Shown: positions 53,284 through 62,487 of the stretch, piece after piece | Position numbering within the stretch: the first letter of the stretch is position 1 | Layout: the number at the start of each line of letters is the position of its first letter | Assembly (NCBI GenBank): GCA_000702085.1 | Contig: KL370861.1 | Span: 312,911 to 376,910 of the forward strand | Reading direction: 5' to 3' | DNA: 64,000 nucleotides | Source of the DNA: Lachnospiraceae bacterium P6A3 | Lineage (GTDB): Bacteria; Bacillota; Clostridia; Lachnospirales; Lachnospiraceae | Position numbers and translations under genes: made by a program | The notes under the pieces: model-generated | The model's database searches: none | What the model was told of the DNA's origin: nothing | The model's input: the letters and a program-made list of their open reading frames with translations, nothing else

Positions 53284-54960
53284 TTACCAATCCTCCCAGA
53301 TACCGGAGAAATCAAACTCGTTATTACCCCAGCTTCCCCAGAAGCTGAAGGAATCGTCGTCATAATCATCATCGTCATCCGAGCTATCGTCATCCGAGCT
53401 ATCGTCATCTTCCCATTCGCCCCAGATATCGGATTCCTGGTAATCACCCCATTCGCTCCAAAAACCCTGGCCCCATTCATCCCAGTCGATGCCTTCGCGG
53501 TCGCTTCCCGCATTACAGAATTTTTCGAGCCATTCTATATATTCGTCATCTATATCACACTGTTCCAAAACCTGAACAAGATCGTTGTACAGGTCATTGT
53601 CATTGTAAGGGAGTGTTACGGATATTCCGGTAAGACTTAAATTATCGGAAGTGGCACCTACATATAGCAGTGCTCTGTCAACGGCACGAGCCAATCTGTC
53701 GGATTTATCGGAATCAATGATATGAGCAAGTCCCATAAGATCGGTGATGCAATAATCGGAGATATATACTTCGCCATCATCATAGAAGTCGTCCAGCGAG
53801 TATTCATCCTCCAGATAATCCAAAACACCTTCAAGGATCAGATCGAATACCTTGTTTTCGCTATTATTGTCACGGTGACGGAATCTTTCTGAAAAGCCTT
53901 CGCCTTTACCTGATTCCTCCATTTCCTGACTGAAATTCGTATTGAGAAGAGCCTCTTCGTTGGCGTACGCAAATTCGGTCCATACATCCCAAAGCTTCTC
54001 AATCTTGCCTTCATCTACCAGTGCAAGGATGGATTTGTCACCTTTGAACTTGTCGTGCTCGTTTTTGCTTACCATATCATCGATAATGATCTTGCCCAGA
54101 TCGTAGGTTGATATGGAAGGATTCTCATACAGCGCTTCGAGCCACCCTGTGTAGTACCATCCGAGGCAGCTTTCGAAATCTTCCGAAAGGATCATGTAAT
54201 CGCAGTAATTTCTGAGAGGATAAGCAACCTCAAGGCATGACATGATGCAGCAGTCCATGCCAATGAAATCGAAATGGGTTCCGCATCCGTTAAGAGCTTT
54301 GACCATTTCATCAACACTTAAATTCTCCCAGTCGTCCTGGAACTCATCCCATCCGAAACCGTAAGCGGGTCCGCCACCGTGATCCCAGAATATGAGAATA
54401 TTTCTGGAAGCGGGATATTCCTGCGCACAGTATCTTACGAATTCTCTGAGGGTTTCGGGTTTGGTGCAGTCCAGCTGTCCGAGATTGTCGCGGACAAGTT
54501 CAAGTCCGTCTTCACCCACAACATAGGTCTGTGATCTGTCGGACTCAATACCCAGTTTTTCGGACCAGTATTTGGTACCCATGGTCTGGATTACGATATT
54601 AACATCCTCCGAATAACCGGCATTTATCATCTCGCAGATGTCGGTGGTTGCAAATCCCGCCTCGGTTTCGAGGGTGGATCCGTTCATGTAAACCATGATG
54701 GTGACCGTTCCGGGCTCCGCATCGTTATCCGCGGTTTCATAGTCGTCATCGTCCCAGTCATATTCTTCTTCGTGATCTTCCGTATCGGGCCAGGTCCATA
54801 TGTCTCCGGCGGGCATGTCATCAAGTTCTTCTTCATATTCCGCCATCTGTTCGGTTGCATCAAATAAAATTCCGGGTACTCCCAGATAAGTATGGGAACA
54901 TCCGGTCATAAGAAGACAGCATGCCGTTGCCAATACTGTTGTTTTTCTGAAATTTCGCAC
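53284..54960 (-). CDS. Clostripain-family (C11) cysteine protease lipoprotein with Trp/Asp-rich tail
   Basis: 558 residues. Signal peptide with lipobox LLMTGC. After an acidic linker, the peptidase C11 domain starts at about 85 (GTVTIMVYMNGSTLETEAG), with catalytic His in IFWDHGGGPAYGFGWDE (about 190) and Cys in GMDCCIMSCLEVAY (about 235). The last 80 residues are unusual: tryptophan-glycine units between runs of Asp and Ser (WSEWGDYQESDIWGEWEDD, DDSSDDDSSDD), encoded in part by a 15-bp tandem repeat. It is probably a surface-tethered protease; the acidic tail may bind calcium, as C11 proteases are calcium-dependent. Confidence 0.9.
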   Translation of the reverse strand: MRNFRKTTVLATACCLLMTGCSHTYLGVPGILFDATEQMAEYEEELDDMPAGDIWTWPDTEDHEEEYDWDDDDYETADNDAEPGTVTIMVYMNGSTLETEAGFATTDICEMINAGYSEDVNIVIQTMGTKYWSEKLGIESDRSQTYVVGEDGLELVRDNLGQLDCTKPETLREFVRYCAQEYPASRNILIFWDHGGGPAYGFGWDEFQDDWENLSVDEMVKALNGCGTHFDFIGMDCCIMSCLEVAYPLRNYCDYMILSEDFESCLGWYYTGWLEALYENPSISTYDLGKIIIDDMVSKNEHDKFKGDKSILALVDEGKIEKLWDVWTEFAYANEEALLNTNFSQEMEESGKGEGFSERFRHRDNNSENKVFDLILEGVLDYLEDEYSLDDFYDDGEVYISDYCITDLMGLAHIIDSDKSDRLARAVDRALLYVGATSDNLSLTGISVTLPYNDNDLYNDLVQVLEQCDIDDEYIEWLEKFCNAGSDREGIDWDEWGQGFWSEWGDYQESDIWGEWEDDDSSDDDSSDDDDDYDDDSFSFWGSWGNNEFDFSGIWEDW

Positions 54961-55078
54961 TTAAAATTACCTCCGTAAAGTGCCTATATCTTACCACCAA
55001 AACACCCTTATGTCATAGGAAACACGCGGAAAATAAGGGAATTTTAATAATTGGAAACCCCGCGGAAACGAAGGGGGT

Positions 55079-55108
55079 TTGACTAATCGTCAATAATAGG
55101 AATATACT
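55079..55108 (+). promoter_or_regulatory. Promoter and probable operator of the tetR-type gene
   Basis: TTGACT (55079-55084), 18-base spacer, TATACT (55103-55108). A 15-bp palindrome TTGAC-TAATC-GTCAA covers the -35 (55079-55093) and is a likely autoregulatory operator. The intergenic region also carries a small AAACCCC/GGGGTTT hairpin just upstream. Confidence 0.65.
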
Positions 55109-55162
55109 TATTTCGGCGGGTACTGAACGGATCCTATGATCTATTCAAAAAGGGGTGATTCC

Positions 55163-55750
55163 ATGGCAAAAAGAATGAACAATACCGAGGAACGAAAAAA
55201 ACAGATCCTTGATATAGCCGAGGAGCTGTTTCTTAAACACGGTTACTACGGTGTTAATCTGGACGACGTAGCCAAAGAAGCTTCGGTCGTAAGAGGAACC
55301 GTACTTCATTATTTTGAATCAAAAGAAAACCTTTTTAAGTGTGTTCTGGACAGAAGAGCCCAGAAGTCCGCAGACCTTCTCATAGCTCTTATGGTCAACA
55401 AGGATCAGTCCGTTCAGGAAATCCTTAAGACCTTCGTATATTTCTGCATGAGACAGTTCAAGGAAGACAAAGAAGATACCGACAGATGCTTCGGTGACGA
55501 AGCCATGAGATATCAGCTTGACTGTGTGCGTATCGGAACATATTACAAACTTCTGGATTCCTTCGAAGCTCTTCTCGAAAGAGGAAACGAAGAAGGAGTG
55601 CTCAGGATCGTCAATACCAGAGCACGGGCTTCATCGGTTCTGTTTGCGGTCTTCGGACTGACGGGAGAGAGTATCTCCACCATCGAAGTAACCGCTGAGC
55701 TGTACGACCTTATCGGCAACATGCTCGGCATCGATCTGAAAAATGTGTAG
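55163..55750 (+). CDS. TetR-family transcriptional regulator
   Basis: 195 residues from ATG 55163, AGGGGTG upstream. N-terminal helix-turn-helix: QILDIAEELFLKHGYYGVNL, VVRGTVLHYFESKENLF. The C-terminal ligand domain is helical and diverse. The gene is divergent from the clostripain-like lipoprotein and convergent with a serine hydrolase, so either may be a target. Its terminator lies inside the end of the convergent gene. Confidence 0.92.
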   Translation: MAKRMNNTEERKKQILDIAEELFLKHGYYGVNLDDVAKEASVVRGTVLHYFESKENLFKCVLDRRAQKSADLLIALMVNKDQSVQEILKTFVYFCMRQFKEDKEDTDRCFGDEAMRYQLDCVRIGTYYKLLDSFEALLERGNEEGVLRIVNTRARASSVLFAVFGLTGESISTIEVTAELYDLIGNMLGIDLKNV

Positions 55751-55761
55751 ATAACAATTTA

Positions 55762-56931
55762 TTAAGCAAGGATTATATTCCGGATCCTGCGGGTAAGCCC
55801 GAAGGTTCCGGAATCTTTTTTCTGTGTCATGAGAAGTATGGACATGTTATCGGAGGGGATGTTTGTCATATAGCATCCAAGCCATCCGTCCCATCCGTAT
55901 TCGCCCTTTCTTGAAATGGTCACCGCTTTTTCGGGATCGTTCATGATCCTGAGGAAATGAGAATAGGAAAAGCCCTGCATTCCGTCCCAGTTAAAATCCT
56001 TTTGCTGATCGGGTGTAAGCCCGCCCGAGGTTAAAAACTTCACCGAATTTTCGCCGAGTATTCTCTTGCCTTTATATTCCCCGCCATTAATCAGCATTGT
56101 TACAAATGCAGCATAATCATCGATACAGGAGATCAGTCCCGCACCGCCGGATTCGAAAGCAGGCTTGTGTACGGGCGGATTTTCTATTCCGAGATTTTCT
56201 CCGGTGTATTCGATCATTTCCGAACCGGGCACTGTTTCGTAAACCTTGGCAAGTCTGTCTGTTTTATCCGCGGGCACATAAAAGTCCGTATCCTTCATTC
56301 CCAGTGGCTCGAAGATTTCCTTTTTAAGAAAATCGCCGAAAGGCATTCCCGAAACTTTTTCTATTACCGCTCCCATGATGTCCGCACCCGTTCCGTACGC
56401 CCAGTGTGAACCCGGATTAAACAGAAGAGGACATCTTCCCGTTCTGTCTGCATATTCCAGAGTGGTCATTTTACCGCCGGGAACTTCGGCAAGTCCTTTG
56501 ATGATGTCGTCGAATATCATTCCGGCTTCATAAGATGCACCGTCGGGACCGGGATAAGAAAGACCGCTTGTCATGTTGAATATGTCATAGAGATTAAGGT
56601 CCCTGTCTGCACGGGATGCTTTTCCGTTTTCAAGAACTTTCATGTCCTTAAAAGAAGGAAAGATATATTTTATCTGGTCGGTAAGTTCGATCATTCCCCT
56701 TTCGACCAGGATCATGGCCGCAACCGCGGTTATGGGCTTTGTCATGGAATAAAGCCTGAAGAGAGAATCTCTTTTCAACGTTTTCTTATTCGGGATATCC
56801 GCATATCCCGTTTCGAGGTAACATTCTTCTTTGCCGTCTTTTAAAACAAGAAGAAGAGAACCCGCGGTTTCTCCCCATGAAACGGATCTTTCCATTGCTT
56901 CTTTGAGATTATCGATTCTTTGCTTATCCAT
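55762..56931 (-). CDS. Beta-lactamase-class-C-like serine hydrolase
   Basis: 389 residues, family of penicillin-binding-protein-like esterases and peptidases. SxxK nucleophile in LYSMTKPITAV (about residue 62) and a YxN-equivalent in HWAYGTGADIMGAVI. No signal peptide is visible, so it is probably cytoplasmic, which argues for an esterase or peptidase rather than a true beta-lactamase. The last 17 codons overlap a terminator for the tetR-type gene on the other strand. Confidence 0.9.
   Translation of the reverse strand: MDKQRIDNLKEAMERSVSWGETAGSLLLVLKDGKEECYLETGYADIPNKKTLKRDSLFRLYSMTKPITAVAAMILVERGMIELTDQIKYIFPSFKDMKVLENGKASRADRDLNLYDIFNMTSGLSYPGPDGASYEAGMIFDDIIKGLAEVPGGKMTTLEYADRTGRCPLLFNPGSHWAYGTGADIMGAVIEKVSGMPFGDFLKKEIFEPLGMKDTDFYVPADKTDRLAKVYETVPGSEMIEYTGENLGIENPPVHKPAFESGGAGLISCIDDYAAFVTMLINGGEYKGKRILGENSVKFLTSGGLTPDQQKDFNWDGMQGFSYSHFLRIMNDPEKAVTISRKGEYGWDGWLGCYMTNIPSDNMSILLMTQKKDSGTFGLTRRIRNIILA
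55777..55821 (+). terminator. Terminator of the tetR-type gene, inside the convergent coding end
   Basis: ATTCCGGA ... TTCCGGAAT outer stem with an inner CGGG/CCCG helix, followed on the plus strand by CTTTTTT. Confidence 0.75.
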
Positions 56932-57034
56932 TGATGATGCCCTCGCCCACAGTTTTTCTGTTACGTATTGATTTTACATTCATATCGCCTGATAGTAAAA
57001 TATTAAATCGTACAGACAAGTGTGGAGCATAGCG

Positions 57035-58771
57035 TTGAAATCACAGTCATTGGAAAAAAATAAAACAGCCTCATCGGAAAAGTTTCCTTTTCTTATCATT
57101 CTCCTCTGGGCGGGAGCTTTTTTGGCAAATGTAAAAAGCATATTTGCCGATTATGATGTGGACATGTCTTATGCGGTTGTAACATCATACAGACATCTTT
57201 CGGGAGAGAGAATGTTCATGGAGATGTGGGAGCCTCATCAGACCTCTGCTTTTCTGCTGGATCCTTTGATGTGGATCTTCTCCAAAATCACCGGCGGTTA
57301 CGACGGCATTATCATATTCTTAAATATCTCGGGTGTGATACTCTATGCGCTTCTTGCGGCCTTTCTTGTGCAGACCCTTAAGAAACATACAGATCCTTAT
57401 GTCGCACACCTTGCGGGAATTGCGGTATTTGCATTCCGTGTAAGACAGATCGTTCTTCCCGAATTTACAAATATGCTTTCGGGCTTTTCCATTCTTCTCA
57501 TCATTTTCCTGATAAAACATTTCGAAAAGAAAACAGACAGGCTCTGGCTCGTGTTATCCGCGCTTGCGCTTTGCCTTACGGTTCTTTCATATCCTTCCGC
57601 AGTGGTAAATTACATTGCGGTATGCCTGTGTATATTTATGTTCTCCGAGTCCAAGATTAAGGATTTTGTGATCCTTACATGCGTTTGCGCAGCGGCAGGT
57701 TTGATGTATCTGTTTTATTTTGCGGGACATGCGGGAGGCCTCGGGGCATTTTCGGATAATCTGAAAAATATAGTCTCGGGAGATTCTTCCCATAATTCGG
57801 AATATGCTTTTGATATGCTGTTTTACATGAAAGAGGTACTCGCAGGAGCAGCCTGGTTTGCGATTTCCGCCATAGCCGCATTCATAGTATCTTTTGCGGT
57901 ATGCGCAGTATTCAGGAAAAAGAAAGCGGTGATATTTCCTGCGGTTTTCGGCGGTTTTCTTATCATCACGGATCTGACCTTCTGTATCTTTTTTGATAAT
58001 GTCATAAGAACCGGAAGTCTGAGATATGTGTACGGCAACTTATCACTCCTCCTCATTGTCACAGCGGTATTCGGATTGAAAAAATGCAATGACTTCGAAA
58101 AGAAGATGCAGCTCATTGCCATATTCATTTCCGTTTCGAATATGCTCTCCGTAATACTGCTTACCAATATGGAACTTATTACCGCGGTCCAGTATCTTAT
58201 ACCCGCAGGTGCATTATCACTTATATCCGTAAGCAGACTTATGGCATCCGCAGATAAAGAGAAAGCTTCCGGAGCAGGTTTTTCCTACGCATTTGTATTC
58301 CTTGCCGTATTAACGATAGTGATGCACAGAGGGATAATAATGAAAGATTATTCGGGAGTGTGTAAGAGCGTTCTCGGAATAGAAGGTATAGTTAAAAACG
58401 GCCCCGCAAAGGGAGTGGTTTGCAGCTATATGGCTTCCTATATGGCCCGGTGCAATGAAGAAGACTGGAACAGATTCGTAAGCCCGGGAGAAAATGTACT
58501 TGTAGTCGCATCGAATCTCTATGATCCGATCGTGTACTGTTTTAATTCTTCATCCGTAAGTCATTATTCCACCATCGATACACCCACATATGATGAAACG
58601 CTTTTGAAATACTGGGAACTGTATCCGGACAATTATCCCGATGTGATAGCGGTTGAATGCTGGTACGGGGATATGCATGTGGAAGAAGACTCCTGGATAA
58701 TGAATTGGGTGGAATCTTCTTCGGATTATATCGGTGACGGAAGCTATTACAGATTTTACAGAGTCCGCTGA
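57035..58771 (+). CDS. Polytopic membrane protein, GT39/ArnT-like glycosyltransferase
   Basis: About 578 residues, roughly ten to twelve membrane segments. Near the N terminus, the first periplasmic loop has DYDVDMSYAVVTSYRHLSG and EMWEPHQTSAF, matching the acidic D-x-D/E and W-x-P-H-Q pattern of GT-C lipid-sugar transferases. A C-terminal soluble part of about 130 residues follows (GVVCSYMASYMARCNEEDWN, VLVVASNLYDPIVYCFNSSS). TTG at 57035 has GGAG at good spacing; GTG at 57020 is the alternative. Stands alone, convergent with the AraC gene. Donor and acceptor unknown. Confidence 0.8.
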   Translation: MKSQSLEKNKTASSEKFPFLIILLWAGAFLANVKSIFADYDVDMSYAVVTSYRHLSGERMFMEMWEPHQTSAFLLDPLMWIFSKITGGYDGIIIFLNISGVILYALLAAFLVQTLKKHTDPYVAHLAGIAVFAFRVRQIVLPEFTNMLSGFSILLIIFLIKHFEKKTDRLWLVLSALALCLTVLSYPSAVVNYIAVCLCIFMFSESKIKDFVILTCVCAAAGLMYLFYFAGHAGGLGAFSDNLKNIVSGDSSHNSEYAFDMLFYMKEVLAGAAWFAISAIAAFIVSFAVCAVFRKKKAVIFPAVFGGFLIITDLTFCIFFDNVIRTGSLRYVYGNLSLLLIVTAVFGLKKCNDFEKKMQLIAIFISVSNMLSVILLTNMELITAVQYLIPAGALSLISVSRLMASADKEKASGAGFSYAFVFLAVLTIVMHRGIIMKDYSGVCKSVLGIEGIVKNGPAKGVVCSYMASYMARCNEEDWNRFVSPGENVLVVASNLYDPIVYCFNSSSVSHYSTIDTPTYDETLLKYWELYPDNYPDVIAVECWYGDMHVEEDSWIMNWVESSSDYIGDGSYYRFYRVR

Positions 58772-58776
58772 CCCGG

Positions 58777-59640
58777 TTATTTTCTCTTTTTATATTCTTT
58801 GGGAGTGCAGCCCGTAAGCTGCTTGAACTGTCTGTTGAAATTGGAGATGTTGGTATAGCCGACGCTTAAAGCTGCTTCCGATGCGGACATGTTCTCGTTG
58901 GCAAGAAGCCTGCATGCGTTGTCTACCCTGACCTGCATCAGATATCCTATAACTGTATTACCCGTTACTTTCTTGAACAGGTTCATAAAATAGCTCTTGC
59001 TTAAGTGGCATTTATCGGCGAGCATATCCACCGTGATATGGTCGCTGTAATATTCTCTGATGTAATCTACCGCCGGCTTGATGGAGTCCGATGATATCTC
59101 CGATTTATAACCGGTCTCGACTATACCGCTTTCGATGATGAGCCTGAATATCTCAAGCAGTGATATTTTCACTTTAAGATCGCCGCTTCCCGAAAAAAGT
59201 CTCGCAGCTTCAAAGAGATCCAGAGTATTTTCCCTGATCTCGTCGTAATAAGGATTATTTGAATTGATGGGCAGATTTATGAACGAATCGTCTCTTTCGA
59301 AAATGCTCAGAAGATCCGTAAAACATCTCTCGGCATGATTGCCGAAGAGAAAAGAGTCGTCAAATACGATAGTATCATAATCGAACTTTTTGCATTCCGT
59401 TTTATCCGTGGAATGAAGAGCTCCCGGTTTGATGATCACAATATCACCCGATTCAACGGGTATGATCTGTTCCTCAATTCTGAATACGCCCTTGCCGTCG
59501 TGGATGTAAGCAAGTTCGAATTCCCTGTGCCAGTGAAGAGGTACCGAGGGAAACCAGTCGGGGATGATGCCTTTGTAGCAAGTGTAGGGAACGCGTGCGT
59601 TTGAGTGGTGTCTTTTTTCTTCTGTGGATCTGTCTTTCAT
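58777..59640 (-). CDS. AraC-family transcriptional regulator
   Basis: 287 residues. An N-terminal cupin-like sugar-sensing domain (HWHREFELAYIHDGKG, VESGDIVIIKPGALH) and two C-terminal helix-turn-helix units (VDMLADKCHLSKSYFMNLFK and SEAALSVGYTNISNFNRQFK). It is divergent from the cellobiose phosphorylase gene with a 334-base gap, so it probably controls that gene and the one behind it in response to a sugar. Confidence 0.93.
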   Translation of the reverse strand: MKDRSTEEKRHHSNARVPYTCYKGIIPDWFPSVPLHWHREFELAYIHDGKGVFRIEEQIIPVESGDIVIIKPGALHSTDKTECKKFDYDTIVFDDSFLFGNHAERCFTDLLSIFERDDSFINLPINSNNPYYDEIRENTLDLFEAARLFSGSGDLKVKISLLEIFRLIIESGIVETGYKSEISSDSIKPAVDYIREYYSDHITVDMLADKCHLSKSYFMNLFKKVTGNTVIGYLMQVRVDNACRLLANENMSASEAALSVGYTNISNFNRQFKQLTGCTPKEYKKRK

Positions 59641-59787
59641 CTTATGAGCCTCTGAAACAAAAACTGTATGACTGAATGTGCCTTTCCCCCTCGCACAATA
59701 CTATAGTATCACATTTGAGTTATATTTTGTTTGTTTTATTTTACCTTAAAAATTATTGTACAGGTGTAGGGATTACTTACAGTAGGG

Positions 59788-59904
59788 ACGGGAAGTCACT
59801 GATGCCGGCGCGAGGGGTTCGATGTCAGGTTGAAGAGGCTTCCCGTTTCGAAGTAAAACGGGGGAAAAGCGTATTATCCTAACTGTTTTTTTAGTGCCCG
59901 TTTT
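59788..59904 (+). promoter_or_regulatory. Candidate leader with mutually exclusive helices upstream of cellobiose phosphorylase
   Basis: ACGGGAAG (59788-59795) can pair with CTTCCCGT (59839-59846). CCCGTTT (59842-59848) can instead pair with AAACGGG (59856-59862), and AAAACGGG (59855-59862) with CCCGTTTT (59897-59904). These pairings exclude one another, a switch-like arrangement. No clear U-tract follows and no known riboswitch core was recognised. A TATACT at 59907-59912 could also be a closer promoter, in which case part of this segment is not transcribed. The remaining gap on the AraC side is AT-rich without clear elements. Confidence 0.35.
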
Positions 59905-59974
59905 GCTATACTGTTCAGGTAATGCCCGCTTTTTTTTAGGGATAAAAAACAAAATCGTAAAAGGGGAAAAATCT

Positions 59975-62404
59975 ATGCAGTACGGACATTTTGACGACGA
60001 AGCTTACGAATACGTTGTTGACAGGCCGGATACTCCGACTTCCTGGAGTAACTATCTCGGTACCACCCAGTACGGTGCTATCATCACCAATAATGCGGGA
60101 GGATACGGATTCTACCGTTCCGGTGCACAGGGAAGATTTATGCGTCTTCGCTTTAACTCCATTCCCATGGATCAGCCCGGAAGATACTTCTATCTCAGAG
60201 ACAATGATTCCAAGGATTACTGGTCAGCTTCCTGGCAGCCTGTCGGAAAGCCTCTCGACAAGTTCAAGAACGTATGTCGTCACGGTACGGCTTACACCAT
60301 AATCAGCTCGGACTATGAGGGCATCCACACCGATGCCACTTACTTCGTTCCTCTCGGACAGACCTTCGAGTATTGGAGACTGGACGTGGAGAATAAGTCC
60401 GATAAGCCCAGAAATCTCTCGGCATTTACCTACTGTGAGTTCGCAAGCCAGTGGAACACCACCCAGGACCTTGTAAACCTTCAGTATTCACTTTTCATCA
60501 TGGAAGCAGACAAGAAGGCCGACAACATCCTCGGCTATTCCATCCATGACAACATCTACAAGCAGCATCCCGAGTACGAGCTCGGCGGACTTGTCCAGCA
60601 GGAGTGGTTCGCAGTCTGCGAAGCTCCCATGACCCACTATGACACTTCAAGAGAAAAGTTCCTCGGAACTTACGGATCATACAAGGAGCCCAAGGCTGTC
60701 ATCGAAGGACAGTGCTCCGATTCATGGTGCTACGGCGATACCGCCTGCGGATCCATTCAGTCAGATATGGTGCTTCAGCCCGGTGAAAAGAAAACCGTTC
60801 TCATCCTTCTCGGTATCGGCAATGCAAATGCCGTCGGAGAAAAGACCGTTAAAGAGTACGGCTCCATCGCAAGATTCGATGAAGAATTTGAGAAGCTTAA
60901 AACAGACTGGCACTCAAAGCTCACTTCATTCAAGGCTAAGACTCCCGATGAGGATATCAACCACACCGCCAATGTATGGGGACTTTACAACAACCTCATC
61001 ACATTCTCCTGGTCAAGAGCGGCATCACTTGTTTACAACGGAGAAAGAGACGGTCTCGGATACCGTGATTCCGTTCAGGATACACTCGGCGTAAACGCTG
61101 CAATTCCCGGTCTTTCAAAAGAAAGACTTAAACTCATGCTCTCAGGTCAAACCAACTGCGGAGGAGCAATGCCTCTCATTAAGCTGGGACACAATCCCGG
61201 ACATGAGCAGTGTCCCGAGGAGAAGGATTTCAGATCCGATGACTGTGAATGGTTCTTCAATGCGATTCCCGCTTATGTTGCGGAAACCGGTGACATTGAT
61301 TTCTTTAACGAAGTGGTTCCTTATGCGGATCACGGTGAGGATACCGTTTACGGACATCTTAAGAAGGCCCTTCTTTTCAACATCGAAAGAAGCGGTGCGG
61401 ACGGACTTCCTTCCGGACTTGCTGCTGACTGGAACGACTGTCTACAGACCGGATATCACGGTGAGAGCGTAATGGTTACCTTCCAGTTGAGACTCGGTCT
61501 TACCACCTATGCGGATATTTCCAAACTCCTCGGAAAAGAAGACGAGGCAGCATGGGCTCTTAAGCAGAGAGATATCCTCGATGAAGCCATCCAGAAGAAA
61601 GCATGGGACGGCAAGTGGTGGATCTGGGCTGTCGGCGAAGACGGAACCGTTTACGGAACCGATAAATACGACGAAGGTAAGGTTTATCTCAATACCCAGG
61701 TTTGGGCTGTTATGTCCGGTGCCTGCAAGGGCGACCAGGAACAGCTCTGCCTCGATGCGGTTGACGAGCAGCTCTTCTCCGAGTACGGACTTAAGCTCTG
61801 TGCACCCGCTATCGTTTACACTCCTCAGACCGTTATGGGCTGCGTAGTATTCCCTACCGGTATCAAGGAGAACGGCGGTATCTTCAACCATACCCAGGGA
61901 TGGGGCGTTATGGCCGAAACTGTTGCCGGCAACGGAAACAGAGCATATAAGTACTTAAAGGCTGCACTTCCCGCAAGCTATAACACCAGAGCAGAGATCC
62001 GTCAGTCCGAGCCTTATGTTCAGGGACAGACCACTTATTCCGATGAGTCACCCAGACCCGGTAACTGCCGTACTTCATGGCTCTCCGGTGCGGTTGCATG
62101 GACTTATTATTCACTTACCCAGTACGTACTCGGTATCAGACCTCAGTATGACGGAATGCTCATCGATCCCTGTATCCCCGATTCCTGGGACGGATACGAA
62201 GTCGACAGAGTATTCAGAGGAAAGAATCTTCACATCGAGGTTAAGAATCCCGAGCATGTATGCAAAGGTATCTCTTACATCGTTGTAAACGGAGAAAAGC
62301 TTGACTCGGCGGTTATTCCCGTATCCAAGCTTAAGGACGGAGACAACAAGATCGAAGCTGTTATGGGCAAAGATGCTCAGAAGGTAGAATTTGAAAGACT
62401 TTAA
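59975..62404 (+). CDS. Cellobiose phosphorylase (GH94)
   Basis: 809 residues from ATG 59975 (MQYGHFDDEAYEYVV). Glycoside hydrolase family 94: N-terminal beta-sandwich (SNYLGTTQYGAIITNNAGG), linker and a catalytic (alpha/alpha)6 barrel with YRDSVQDTLGVNAAIP, the general acid in SGLAADWNDCLQTG (about residue 484) and a C-terminal SGAVAWTYYSLTQYVLGIRP. It splits cellobiose with phosphate into glucose 1-phosphate and glucose, in the cytoplasm, saving ATP during cellulose or beta-glucan use. No exporter signal. Preceded by AAAGGGG; regulated probably by the divergent AraC protein. Confidence 0.95.
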   Translation: MQYGHFDDEAYEYVVDRPDTPTSWSNYLGTTQYGAIITNNAGGYGFYRSGAQGRFMRLRFNSIPMDQPGRYFYLRDNDSKDYWSASWQPVGKPLDKFKNVCRHGTAYTIISSDYEGIHTDATYFVPLGQTFEYWRLDVENKSDKPRNLSAFTYCEFASQWNTTQDLVNLQYSLFIMEADKKADNILGYSIHDNIYKQHPEYELGGLVQQEWFAVCEAPMTHYDTSREKFLGTYGSYKEPKAVIEGQCSDSWCYGDTACGSIQSDMVLQPGEKKTVLILLGIGNANAVGEKTVKEYGSIARFDEEFEKLKTDWHSKLTSFKAKTPDEDINHTANVWGLYNNLITFSWSRAASLVYNGERDGLGYRDSVQDTLGVNAAIPGLSKERLKLMLSGQTNCGGAMPLIKLGHNPGHEQCPEEKDFRSDDCEWFFNAIPAYVAETGDIDFFNEVVPYADHGEDTVYGHLKKALLFNIERSGADGLPSGLAADWNDCLQTGYHGESVMVTFQLRLGLTTYADISKLLGKEDEAAWALKQRDILDEAIQKKAWDGKWWIWAVGEDGTVYGTDKYDEGKVYLNTQVWAVMSGACKGDQEQLCLDAVDEQLFSEYGLKLCAPAIVYTPQTVMGCVVFPTGIKENGGIFNHTQGWGVMAETVAGNGNRAYKYLKAALPASYNTRAEIRQSEPYVQGQTTYSDESPRPGNCRTSWLSGAVAWTYYSLTQYVLGIRPQYDGMLIDPCIPDSWDGYEVDRVFRGKNLHIEVKNPEHVCKGISYIVVNGEKLDSAVIPVSKLKDGDNKIEAVMGKDAQKVEFERL

Positions 62405-62423
62405 TTCTTACTAAATTTATTAA

Positions 62424-62472
62424 GATCCCGTGGGAGGATGCGCACCCCGCATCCTTCCGTGGGAATTTTTTT
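62424..62472 (+). terminator. Terminator after cellobiose phosphorylase
   Basis: GGATGCG / CGCATCC with flanking GGGA...TCCC pairs and a CACCC loop, followed by ATTTTTTT. Read-through to the next gene 15 bases later is possible. Confidence 0.85.
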
Positions 62473-62487
62473 AGAGGTTGTTTTACA

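Noticed and set aside
59780-59860. Cobalamin riboswitch, suggested by fragments GGGAAGTC, GCCGG and GTCAGG
   Set aside because: The B12-box order and the long receptor domain are absent, and a cellobiose phosphorylase is an unlikely target.
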